From Variovorax sp. (GTDB lineage Bacteria > Pseudomonadota > Gammaproteobacteria > Burkholderiales > Burkholderiaceae_C): DNA of 5,913 nt. Positions 1 to 5,913 of the stretch are shown piece after piece (position 1 is the stretch's first letter; the number at the start of each line of letters is the position of its first letter). The position numbers and the translations under genes are program-made. The DNA lies in the NCBI GenBank assembly GCA_028292835.1, contig JAQGLP010000285.1, forward strand, positions 1 to 5,913, read 5' to 3'. The notes under the pieces were generated by a model. It searched no databases. It saw only the letters and a program-made list of their open reading frames with translations, and had not been told where the DNA came from.

Positions 1-1701
1 GTGATGGACGGTCTGATCACCGTCATCAGCTTCTTCGGGCTGGCCTTCGGCATCACCGCCGCGCTGCTGTGGCTGTATTCGCGCTCGGTCAACCTGACAG
101 CGCTGGCGCTGGTGGTAGCGCTGCTGCCGGTGATCTGGCTGCTGGGCCTGCTGCCGCTGGGTGGGTTCGGCATCGATCCGATGTCCATTCTCGTGCCCTT
201 TTTGGTCTTCTCGATCGGCGTGTCGCATGCGGTGCAAATGACCAACGCCTGGAAGCAGGACGTGCGCGCTGGCATGAGTGCCGAAAACGCCGCCGAAAGC
301 GCCTTTCGCAAGCTGGCCGTTCCCGGCACCGTGGCGCTGCTGACCAACGCGCTGGGCTTCATGGTCATCATGCTGATCGACATCCCGATCGTGCACGAGC
401 TGGGCATGACAGCCTGCCTGGGCGTACTGCTGATGATCATCACCAACAAGGTGATGCTGCCGGTGATCCTGTCGCACCTGCGGCTGGAGCCCAGGGCGCT
501 GGGACGGCCCGACGGCATCACCGGCCTGCATGGCCGCTGGTGGGTGCTGTCGGTGCTGGCGCAGCCGCGCCCGGCGCTGGTCACGCTGGCCGTCTCGCTG
601 GCGCTGCTGGCCGGCGGCACGGTGATGTCGCGTCACCTGCTGACCGGCGACATCGGCGCCGGCGCGCCCGAGCTGCGCGCCGAGTCGCGCTACAACCGCG
701 ACAACGACCGCATCATCCACGACTACTCCATCGGCATGGACGTGCTGTCGGTCTATGCCGAGGCCACCAACGTCGACGAGGCCTGCCTGAACTGGCCGGT
801 GATGAACGCGATCGAACGCTTCGACCTGGCCATGCGCGGCGTGGACGGCGTGCGCTCGGTCACCACCGTGGCGGGCTTGGCCAAGCTGGCCGCCAGCGGC
901 AACAACGAGGGCAATCCGCGCTGGGCCGCGCTGCAGCGCACCGAAGCGGCGCTGCGCACCGGCTCCAAGGCGGCCAACCCCGAACTGGGCCTGAACACCG
1001 AAGGCTGCAAGACGATTCACCTGCAGCTGTTCCTGAAGGACCATGAAGGTGCCACGCTCAAGCATGTGGTGGGCGAGGTACGGAAGTTCATCGACGCCGA
1101 CAAGACCCCCAACCTGCGCTTTCGCTTAGGCGGCGGCAACGCCGGCGTGGCAGCGGCGACGAACGACGCGGTCGAGCATGCCGAAGTGCAGATGCTGGCG
1201 GCGATCTTCGGCGCCATCACGCTGCTGTGTTGGCTGACCTTTCGCAGCTGGCGCGCAGTGCTGTGCATCATCGTGCCGCTGACGCTGGTGTCCATCCTGT
1301 GCAACGCGCTGATGGCCATGCTGGGCATCGGCCTGAAGGTGGCGACGCTGCCGGTGATTGCCATGGGCGTGGGCGTGGGTGTGGACTACGGCATCTACCT
1401 CTTCGAGAGCCTGCAGCATGAAATCGAGCACAAGGGCGCCTCGCTGCGCGAAGCGTTCTACGAAGCGCTGCGCCAGCGCGGCACGGCCGCCGTGTTCACC
1501 GGCGTCACGATGTCCATCGGCGTGGGCACCTGGGCCTTCTCGGCGCTGAAGTTCCAGGCCGACATGGGCATCCTGCTGGCCTTCATGTTCCTGGTGAACA
1601 TGCTGGGCGCGGTGTTCCTGCTGCCCGCCATGGCGTGCTGGCTGGGCGTGGGTCAGGCCAGGCGCGAAGCACCCGGCGTCTTGCGGCCTTCGAGCCGCTG
1701 A
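1..1701 (+). CDS. RND-superfamily (HAE3/MMPL-type) transporter permease, 5' end cut by the window
   Basis: Inner-membrane permease of the RND superfamily, probably moving a hydrophobic or amphiphilic compound using the proton gradient. The visible 566 residues hold hydrophobic segments near 9-27, 33-54, 62-80, 108-131, 137-158 and 190-209. A hydrophilic periplasmic domain follows (about 211-393), then a second membrane bundle near 396-414, 418-441, 446-469, 494-515 and 522-548. Segment 455-470 carries the family signature GVGVGVDYGIYLFE; its counterpart in the first bundle is the stretch near 62-80 with GVSHAVQM. Family members usually have about 750-870 residues and two symmetrical halves. 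The first transmembrane helix and first periplasmic loop are missing here, so the GTG/ATG at the window start is almost certainly internal. Similar permeases often sit beside steroid, terpenoid or aromatic catabolic genes, frequently with DUF1302/DUF1329 exported proteins; none is intact here. The substrate and transport direction are unknown. Confidence 0.9.
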   Translation: MMDGLITVISFFGLAFGITAALLWLYSRSVNLTALALVVALLPVIWLLGLLPLGGFGIDPMSILVPFLVFSIGVSHAVQMTNAWKQDVRAGMSAENAAESAFRKLAVPGTVALLTNALGFMVIMLIDIPIVHELGMTACLGVLLMIITNKVMLPVILSHLRLEPRALGRPDGITGLHGRWWVLSVLAQPRPALVTLAVSLALLAGGTVMSRHLLTGDIGAGAPELRAESRYNRDNDRIIHDYSIGMDVLSVYAEATNVDEACLNWPVMNAIERFDLAMRGVDGVRSVTTVAGLAKLAASGNNEGNPRWAALQRTEAALRTGSKAANPELGLNTEGCKTIHLQLFLKDHEGATLKHVVGEVRKFIDADKTPNLRFRLGGGNAGVAAATNDAVEHAEVQMLAAIFGAITLLCWLTFRSWRAVLCIIVPLTLVSILCNALMAMLGIGLKVATLPVIAMGVGVGVDYGIYLFESLQHEIEHKGASLREAFYEALRQRGTAAVFTGVTMSIGVGTWAFSALKFQADMGILLAFMFLVNMLGAVFLLPAMACWLGVGQARREAPGVLRPSSR

Positions 1702-1757
1702 GCGGACACAGCGTCACGAAAAGAAATGTTCTCGATGCTCACTACCCGCAAACCTCG

Positions 1758-1848
1758 ATGGTTGGGACTCGGCGCATCGCCGCGCTGGCACTGGCCACGT
1801 CATCCGTCCTGGCCGCCGCGCAGGTTACGGGCGCTGCTGGTGGCTGGC
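1758..1848 (+). pseudogene. Orphan signal-peptide-like coding remnant
   Basis: Reading from ATG 1758 gives a short N-terminus with basic residues (MVGTRR), an alanine/leucine-rich core and an AAA-Q cleavage-like site near residues 19-22, as in a Sec signal peptide. Third codon positions are mostly G or C up to about 1823. After that this frame turns into arginine/proline/histidine-rich sequence typical of a wrong frame, while the +1-shifted frame becomes coding-like (RALLVAGMKPRIILEE). The segment directly follows the RND gene, a place where exported partner proteins are often encoded. I infer the 5' end of an exported-protein gene that has been deleted or frameshifted. The signal-like composition could be chance in GC-rich DNA, and a sequencing indel is also possible. 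Confidence 0.35.
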
Positions 1849-2052
1849 ATGAAGCCGCGCATCATCCTCGAGGAACGCTTCGTCGAGCAGATGGAAGAAG
1901 GCATGCGCACCCACGGCCTGATTGCCCACGACGCGCTGCAGGTCCACGCCCGGCGCGTGGCCAGCCCGCTGCCCGCCCAGGAGGCCCTGGTGTATGCCGA
2001 ACACATGGCGCGGCTGCAGCTCGTCCTGAACCAACTCAAAGCCAAGCCATGA
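1849..2052 (+). CDS. Small hypothetical protein, 67 residues, coupled to the SnoaL-like gene
   Basis: I do not recognise this protein. From ATG 1849 it is 67 residues, hydrophilic, probably mostly helical, with no membrane segment and no cysteines; it begins MKPRIILEERFVEQ and ends QLKAKP. Its third codon positions are strongly GC. Its stop overlaps the next start as ATGA (2049-2052), a common sign of translational coupling, so the frame is likely real. The start is uncertain. The frame stays open upstream to ATG 1726, but residues encoded by 1726-1830 are tryptophan/arginine/proline-rich and look like a wrong-frame reading of the signal-peptide segment. No clear Shine-Dalgarno precedes 1849. 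It may be an independent small protein or the C-terminal remnant of a longer gene whose front half was lost. Confidence 0.45.
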   Translation: MKPRIILEERFVEQMEEGMRTHGLIAHDALQVHARRVASPLPAQEALVYAEHMARLQLVLNQLKAKP

Positions 2053-2516
2053 ACACGCCGTGCGCCACCAGCATCCCGGCAGCGCTGGAGCGCCTGCTGC
2101 TGGAGAGGGAATTGCACCAGGTGCTGATTGCCTACGCCCTGCTCTGCGACGGACGCGACTGGCGCAGCATTGGCAAGGTCTTCAGCGAAGATGCCAGCGC
2201 GCACTATGGCGGTCGGCACCTGCCCGACCGCGCCGCCATCTTGGGCATGCTGCGCAACAACCTGGGCGGCTGCGGGCCGACCCAGCATCTGCTGGGCAAT
2301 CTGCAGGTCGAAGTCACCGGCGACGCGGTGACCAGCCGCATCGAAGTGCGCGCCAGCCACCGGGGCGCGGGCGAGAAAAAAGACCAGACCTACGACTGCA
2401 TGGGCCACTATCGGGACCGCTGGACGCGCACTCCCGACGGCTGGCGCATCGCCCACCGCGCCATGGTGGTGGCACTGGAGTTCGGCAGCCGCAAGCTGCT
2501 TGGCCCGCCGCCCTGA
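2049..2516 (+). CDS. SnoaL-like / NTF2-fold protein
   Basis: A 155-residue protein of the nuclear transport factor 2/SnoaL-like superfamily (SnoaL_4 type), a cone-shaped alpha+beta barrel used by small isomerases, dehydratases and cyclases or as a binding domain. It shows the usual opening helix (about 11-31, LERLLLERELHQVLIAYA), the D-x-R-D-W turn (34-38) followed by FSEDA (45-49), the TQHLLGN strand with His80, and the closing strands YRDRWTRTPDGWRIAHR (121-137). Length is normal for the family. There is no signal peptide from the chosen start, so it should be cytosolic. The ATG at 2049 is chosen because the domain begins immediately after it and it overlaps the preceding stop; no good ribosome-binding site is visible, consistent with coupling. 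The reaction cannot be predicted from sequence; a ketosteroid-isomerase-like or dehydratase-like step would suit the catabolic neighbourhood but is inference. Confidence 0.85.
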   Translation: MNTPCATSIPAALERLLLERELHQVLIAYALLCDGRDWRSIGKVFSEDASAHYGGRHLPDRAAILGMLRNNLGGCGPTQHLLGNLQVEVTGDAVTSRIEVRASHRGAGEKKDQTYDCMGHYRDRWTRTPDGWRIAHRAMVVALEFGSRKLLGPPP

Positions 2517-2601
2517 GCGTGCTGTCGGCTGCCGCGGTAGCCCAAGGCGGTGTTTCAAGCAAAAATAGCCCTTTGCGCCCTTGCCACGTGCCCAGGAAGC
2601 G
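2517..2601. other. Convergent intergenic region with weak hairpins
   Basis: This is the junction where the + strand SnoaL-like gene and the - strand regulator gene converge. Two weak inverted repeats are visible. One is 2527-2542 (GGCTGC, loop CGCG, GTAGCC, with one G-T wobble). The other is 2559-2576 (GCAAA, 8-base loop, TTTGC). Neither is followed by a clean T-tract in either direction, so neither is a convincing intrinsic terminator. Rho-dependent ending or overlapping convergent transcripts are possible. Confidence 0.3.
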
Positions 2602-3792
2602 TCAGTCGCCTTCGCTCAGCCAAGCCACGCTGTTGAGGAAAATCCGCACCAGTTCGGTCTGCCGGCGTACGCCGGTCTTGGAAAAGATGGAGCGCAGGTG
2701 CGCACGCGCCGTGTTGCGCTTGATGTTCAGAATCTCGGCAGCTTCTTCCAGAGACAGGCCGTTGGCCAGTCGGATCGCCAACGCCGTTTCGGCCGGCGTC
2801 AGGTGAAACAGCTGCTGGGCAAGCCGCACGGGCGGGTCGACCCGCCCCTCGGTGTCGCGCACGAACACGGCCACGCTGGGGCGCTGCTTGCCTTCCGTCC
2901 ACTGGTCGGACGCAATGCTTTGCACGATCAGGCCCCAGCTCAAGCGACCCGATGGACGGCTGAGCGACATGGCCTCGTTGACAGACAGCCGGGCCGCATG
3001 GGAGTGGACGAGTGCATCGCGCACCAGTGCCTGCAGCTTGCGGTTGTCGTCGGCGTAGGAGGCCTCAAGCTGCTTTCCGACCACGCTCAGGCCATCCTTG
3101 GTCTCCAGGATCGCGGCGGCGGCTGGATTGCATTCGATCACTTGACCGTTCTGGTCCAGCACCACCACGCCGACCATCAGCTGCGCCATGGCGTGGCTGT
3201 ACAAGGTGCTGACCTTGCGGTCCTGGTGGATCGACAGGTGCAGGTTCAGCGCTCGCTTGATGTGGGGGATCAGCAGGCTGCAAAAGTCGCGGTCGGCCTT
3301 GGAAAAATCGGGTGCCGTTTCGGGGCGGGTGACGCGAAAGCCGTACACACCGCCATTGCGCGTGGCAATGTCGGCCGCAAGCACATGGAAAACGCCCTGC
3401 GGCGCACAGTAGTCGCGGTAATAGACCGAGGCGCGCCACTCTTTTTCCGACAGCACGTCGCCAATCGTGACCAGCTGATCGGGCTTCATCCCCGTGAAGG
3501 GACTCATGGCAATATAGGGGTTGCCGGGGTCCAGATTGGGCTGGTCGTTGCCGGCCGAGACGATCAGGCCGATATCGTCTATGGTTTCGGTGCGGACAAT
3601 CAGCGACGCATAGTTGCCGCCGAGAATTTTCCGCACCGACTCCAGGCAGGCGACCCAGCCGGCCTCGTCAAGCGCTGCATCGTAGATCGCGCCCAGGATA
3701 TGGCTGAGGAATTCCGGCGACAGGCTGGTGCCGAGTGGCGACGCAAGGGAATGGTCTTGCAAAGCCGCTGTTTCCGGAGGGGTTGAATTCAT
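2602..3792 (-). CDS. LuxR-family transcriptional regulator with PAS-like sensor region
   Basis: A 396-residue DNA-binding regulator. The C-terminal part (about 327-390) is a LuxR/GerE-type helix-turn-helix: LTPAETALAIRLANGLSLEEAAEILNI leads into the recognition helix near NTARAHLRSIFSKTG. A PAS-like stretch lies around 198-245 (MVGVVVLDQNGQVIECNPAAAAIL). The N-terminal 190 residues look like a globular sensor region without membrane segments. No phospho-receiver domain is evident, and I see no clear autoinducer-binding signature, so it more likely senses a catabolic metabolite than a quorum signal. Its size and layout resemble single-component activators of proteobacterial catabolic clusters such as TeiR/TesR of Comamonas testosteroni; this parallel is from memory. 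It lies 61 bases after the thiolase gene on the same strand, with its own candidate promoter. It probably controls the neighbouring catabolic genes (inference). ATG 3792 is the only good start upstream of the conserved region. Confidence 0.88.
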   Translation of the reverse strand: MNSTPPETAALQDHSLASPLGTSLSPEFLSHILGAIYDAALDEAGWVACLESVRKILGGNYASLIVRTETIDDIGLIVSAGNDQPNLDPGNPYIAMSPFTGMKPDQLVTIGDVLSEKEWRASVYYRDYCAPQGVFHVLAADIATRNGGVYGFRVTRPETAPDFSKADRDFCSLLIPHIKRALNLHLSIHQDRKVSTLYSHAMAQLMVGVVVLDQNGQVIECNPAAAAILETKDGLSVVGKQLEASYADDNRKLQALVRDALVHSHAARLSVNEAMSLSRPSGRLSWGLIVQSIASDQWTEGKQRPSVAVFVRDTEGRVDPPVRLAQQLFHLTPAETALAIRLANGLSLEEAAEILNIKRNTARAHLRSIFSKTGVRRQTELVRIFLNSVAWLSEGD

Positions 3793-3802
3793 TGGAAAAT
3801 CG

Positions 3803-3831
3803 AGTATAGCTTTGGAGATGGGGCCTGCAAA
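3803..3831 (-). promoter_or_regulatory. Candidate sigma70 promoter for the LuxR-type gene
   Basis: On the - strand a -10 box TATACT (3808-3803, 5 of 6 consensus bases) is preceded by a -35-like TTTGCA (3831-3826, 4 of 6) with an optimal 17-base spacer. Only 10 bases separate the -10 box from the ATG at 3792, so transcription would begin within a few bases of the start codon. No Shine-Dalgarno is visible in those bases. AT-rich hexamers stand out in this GC-rich context, but no experimental support is available. Confidence 0.45.
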
Positions 3832-3853
3832 TCACCCTGTCCCCCTAGAACTT

Positions 3854-5062
3854 TCAGGCCACCTCGAACAGCCCGGCAGCGCCCATGCCACCGCCAATGC
3901 ACATGCTGACCACCGCGTACTTGATGCCGCGCCGGCGGCCTTCGAGCAGCGCGTGCCCGACCAGGCGCGCGCCCGACATGCCGAAGGGGTGGCCGATCGA
4001 GATCGCGCCGCCGTTGACGTTCAGCCGCTCTTCAGGAATGCCCAGCGTGTCGCGGCAGTAAATGACTTGGCAGGCAAAGGCCTCGTTGATCTCCCACAGG
4101 CCGATGTCGGCCACGCTCAAGCCGTGGCGCTGCAGCAGCTTCGGGATCGCGAACACCGGGCCGATGCCCATCTCGTCGGCGCCGCAGCCGGCCACCGCCA
4201 CGCCCCGGTAGATGCCCAGCGGCGCCAGGCCGCGCCGCCGCGCTTCGGCCGCGCTCATCAGCACCGAGGCCGAGGCGCCGTCGGACAGCTGTGAGGCGTT
4301 GCCGGCGGTGATGAATTCGCCCTCGGGGACCCACTGGCCGTTTTTCCAGACCGGCTTGAGCTTGCCCAGGCTTTCCAGCGTGGTGTCGACGCGGTTGCCT
4401 TCGTCCTGCGTGAGCGTCACGGCCTCGCTGCCGGTGACGTTGCCTTCCTTGTCAAACAGCTGCTTGCGGGTGGCCAGCGGCACGATCTCATCGGCAAACA
4501 GGCCCGCCTGCTGGGCCGCGGCCGTGCGCTGCTGGCTGCGCAGCGAATACGCGTCCTGCGCGGCACGCGAGATGCCGTAGCGCCGGCTGACGATCTCGGC
4601 CGTCTCGATCATCTGGATGTAGGCCGTCGGCGCGGCCTCGAGCACCGACTTCGACTGCGCGCGGTAGCTGTTCTTGTGCTTGTTCTGCACCAGCGAGATC
4701 GACTCCAGCCCACCGGCCACGGCGATGTCCATCTCGCCGCTCATGATGCCCTTGGCTGCGGTCGCGATGCTCATCAGGCCCGAGGCGCACATGCGGTCGA
4801 TCGTCATGCCGCCCACGCTCTCGGGCAGGCCGGCGGTGTAGGTGCACAGGCGGCCCAGGTTGTAGCCCTGGTTGCCCTGCTGGGCCGCGATGCCCAGGAT
4901 CACGTCATCGACCTCGTGGCCCGCCACTCCGGCCTTGTCCAGCGCGGCGCGTATCACATGGCCGCCCAGCACCGGGGCCTCGGTGTCGTTGAAGGCACCG
5001 CGAAAGGCCTTGCCGATCGGCGTGCGGGCGGTGGAAACGATGACGGCTTCTTGGGGATTCAT
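3854..5062 (-). CDS. Thiolase family protein (acetyl-CoA C-acyltransferase)
   Basis: A 402-residue cytosolic thiolase, normal family length. It would cleave a 3-ketoacyl-CoA with free CoA to release acetyl-CoA (or propionyl-CoA) and a shortened acyl-CoA, the last step of a beta-oxidation round. Visible catalytic features are the nucleophile Cys92 in DRMCASG, NEAFA at 326-330, the base His358 in GHPFG, and Cys388 in CIGGGMG. The N-terminal EAVIVSTARTPIGKAFRG is typical of degradative thiolases. The FadA-like substrate-loop region is around 119-150 (SLVQNKHKN and following). ATG 5062 is chosen because the family N-terminus starts there; the frame is open further upstream but overlaps the MaoC gene. 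It starts 10 bases after the MaoC-like stop, so the two are cotranscribed. No clear Shine-Dalgarno is seen. The chain length or ring substrate is not readable from sequence; FadA6/ScdF-like steroid roles are possible. Confidence 0.93.
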   Translation of the reverse strand: MNPQEAVIVSTARTPIGKAFRGAFNDTEAPVLGGHVIRAALDKAGVAGHEVDDVILGIAAQQGNQGYNLGRLCTYTAGLPESVGGMTIDRMCASGLMSIATAAKGIMSGEMDIAVAGGLESISLVQNKHKNSYRAQSKSVLEAAPTAYIQMIETAEIVSRRYGISRAAQDAYSLRSQQRTAAAQQAGLFADEIVPLATRKQLFDKEGNVTGSEAVTLTQDEGNRVDTTLESLGKLKPVWKNGQWVPEGEFITAGNASQLSDGASASVLMSAAEARRRGLAPLGIYRGVAVAGCGADEMGIGPVFAIPKLLQRHGLSVADIGLWEINEAFACQVIYCRDTLGIPEERLNVNGGAISIGHPFGMSGARLVGHALLEGRRRGIKYAVVSMCIGGGMGAAGLFEVA

Positions 5063-5072
5063 GGGAAAGTGC

Positions 5073-5552
5073 TCATTCAAAATAAAGACGACTGACGGTG
5101 TCCACCACGCAGCCGGGCTTGTCGGCGTCTTCGATCTCGACGCTGATGCGCACGGTGATCTGCACGCCCTCGCCCTTGACGGGCTCGGCCGCCAGCACCA
5201 GGCCACGGCCGCGCAGGCGCGCGCCGACCTTCACCGGCGCAGGGAAACGCACCTTGTCGCAGCCGTAGTTCACGCCCAGCTTCAGGCGTCGGTAGCTCAC
5301 CAGCTCGGGCAGGAACAGATTGGCCAGCGACAGCGTCAGGTAGCCATGGGCCACGCAGGCGCCAAACGGACCGGTCCTGGCGCGCTCGGGATCCACATGG
5401 ATCCACTGGTGGTCGCCAGTGGCTTCGGCAAAGGTGTTGATACGCTCCTGGGTCACGGTGATCCAGCCGGTCGTCCCCAGGTCCTGCCCCACGGCCGCCA
5501 GCACGGCGTCGACCGAATCCAGGCAGCGGTTGTCGCTTGTGGCGGTGCTCAT
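5073..5552 (-). CDS. MaoC-like (R)-specific enoyl-CoA hydratase
   Basis: A 159-residue hot-dog-fold protein of the MaoC/NodN-like hydratase family, which adds water to trans-2-enoyl-CoA to give (R)-3-hydroxyacyl-CoA, or the reverse. The hydratase-2 motif is clear: FAEATGDHQWIHVDPERA at 41-58 with the catalytic pair Asp47 and His52, followed by GPFGACVAHGYLTLSL (61-76) and NYGCDKVRFPAPVKVG (94-109), which builds the substrate tunnel. The single-domain length and these motifs recall the mycobacterial Rv0130 (HtdZ) type, from memory. It lies 13 bases after the SDR gene and 10 bases before the thiolase gene, consistent with one operon performing successive steps on a CoA thioester. The ATG at 5552 is well supported by domain position; the upstream sequence ACGGGG is at best a weak ribosome-binding site. 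Substrate unknown. Confidence 0.9.
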   Translation of the reverse strand: MSTATSDNRCLDSVDAVLAAVGQDLGTTGWITVTQERINTFAEATGDHQWIHVDPERARTGPFGACVAHGYLTLSLANLFLPELVSYRRLKLGVNYGCDKVRFPAPVKVGARLRGRGLVLAAEPVKGEGVQITVRISVEIEDADKPGCVVDTVSRLYFE

Positions 5553-5565
5553 GGTGCGGCCCCGT

Positions 5566-5913
5566 TCAGGCTTGCTGCGAACTGACCGACACCACCTCGC
5601 CCGTCATGTAGGACGAGTAGTCGCTGGCCAGGAAAATCATCACGTTGGCCACTTCCCAGGGCTCGGCGCCCCGGCCGAAAGCCTCCTTGGCCGACAGTTC
5701 GTTCAGCAGTTCCTCGGAGGCCGATTTTTTCAGGAAGGCATGGATGGCGATCGACGGCGCCACGGCATTGATGCGGATGCCGAACTCGGCTGCTTCCATG
5801 GCGGCGCAACGCGTCAGCGCCATCACGCCGGCCTTGGCCGCCGCATAGTGCGCCTGCTCGACCTGGGCGCGCCAGCCCAGCACCGAGGCGTTGTTGATGA
5901 TGACGCCACGGCC
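5566..5913 (-). CDS. Short-chain dehydrogenase/reductase, N-terminus beyond the window
   Basis: The C-terminal 115 residues of a classical SDR NAD(P)-dependent oxidoreductase; roughly the first 140 residues, including the TGxxxGxG cofactor motif, lie past the right edge. The visible part starts at the beta-5 strand GRGVIINNAS with the catalytic Ser (residue 10 here). Tyr23 and Lys27 follow in HYAAAKAGV, with the expected 13-residue Ser-Tyr distance. Then come RINAVAPS and the C-terminal FLASDYSSYMTGEVVSV. It probably oxidises a ring or side-chain alcohol of a CoA-linked intermediate. From memory, the region VLGWRAQ...HYAAAKAGVMALTRC and the FGRGAEPWEVA stretch closely resemble IpdF-type dehydrogenases of actinobacterial steroid C/D-ring (HIP) degradation and their proteobacterial counterparts (ScdG); this needs a search. 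It is the most upstream visible gene of the - strand operon. The frame has no stop up to 5913, so the gene is only cut by the edge. Confidence 0.92.
   Translation of the reverse strand, partial: GRGVIINNASVLGWRAQVEQAHYAAAKAGVMALTRCAAMEAAEFGIRINAVAPSIAIHAFLKKSASEELLNELSAKEAFGRGAEPWEVANVMIFLASDYSSYMTGEVVSVSSQQA

Noticed and set aside
69..1046. Second + strand open frame inside the RND gene (about 325 codons)
   Set aside because: Its Ala/Arg/Gly/His-rich, low-complexity translation is a frame shadow of the transmembrane permease, which has clear family motifs.
1366..1384. GTGGGCGTGGGTGTGG repeat-like stretch
   Set aside because: It simply encodes the conserved GVGVGVD motif of the RND permease and is not an independent repeat.
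1695..1705. Inverted repeat CCGCT-G-AGCGG around the RND stop codon
   Set aside because: The loop is too small for a stable hairpin, no T-run follows, and such short palindromes are expected by chance in GC-rich DNA.
1726..1848. N-terminal extension of the small ORF from ATG 1726
   Set aside because: It is open and preceded by a purine-rich stretch (GAAAAGAA), but the encoded residues are Trp/Arg/Pro-rich and codon third positions are poorer in GC than in the downstream part. It reads like a wrong-frame view of the signal-peptide segment.
2581..3786. Long + strand open frame opposite the LuxR-type gene (about 400 codons)
   Set aside because: Its translation is rich in Gln/His/Arg/Gly with no recognisable domain and mirrors the strongly supported regulator on the other strand. 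This is a common artefact of GC-rich codon use.
5063..5206. Upstream extension of the thiolase frame to 5206
   Set aside because: It would overlap the well-supported MaoC-like gene, and the encoded residues do not belong to the thiolase fold, which starts at 5062.

Overview
The window is GC-rich with strongly GC-ending codons. Its protein families (an HAE3/MMPL-type RND permease, a PAS-LuxR regulator and a beta-oxidation operon) look like an aerobic betaproteobacterium, most plausibly Burkholderiales/Comamonadaceae. This assignment is an inference from composition and gene content, not a database match.

The left third is on the + strand. It holds the 3' part of an RND-superfamily permease (1-1701, cut by the left edge), then a disordered segment (about 1702-1848), a very small unrecognised ORF (1849-2052), and a SnoaL/NTF2-like protein (2049-2516) whose start codon overlaps the stop of the small ORF. 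The disordered segment contains what looks like an orphan Sec signal peptide (from 1758) in a different frame from the ORF that follows it. I read this as a possible scar of a lost or frameshifted exported-protein gene.

The right two thirds are on the - strand. In transcription order they hold an SDR dehydrogenase (5913-5566, cut by the right edge), a MaoC-like (R)-enoyl-CoA hydratase (5552-5073), an FadA-type thiolase (5062-3854), and a PAS-containing LuxR-type regulator (3792-2602). The first three are separated by only 13 and 10 bases and are almost certainly one operon. The regulator follows after 61 bases, which contain a sigma70-like promoter placed so close to its ATG that the transcript would be leaderless or nearly so. 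The two strand blocks converge at 2517-2601.

Taken together, the genes can supply hydration, alcohol oxidation and thiolytic steps of CoA-thioester catabolism, plus a membrane permease for a hydrophobic substrate and a dedicated regulator. The SDR sequence resembles, from memory, the IpdF/ScdG type of the steroid C/D-ring pathway, so a steroid- or terpenoid-catabolic cluster is the leading hypothesis. The substrate cannot be read from this window. I see no RNA genes, CRISPR arrays, insertion sequences or obviously novel defence-like system, and no gene-free stretch longer than 300 bases.
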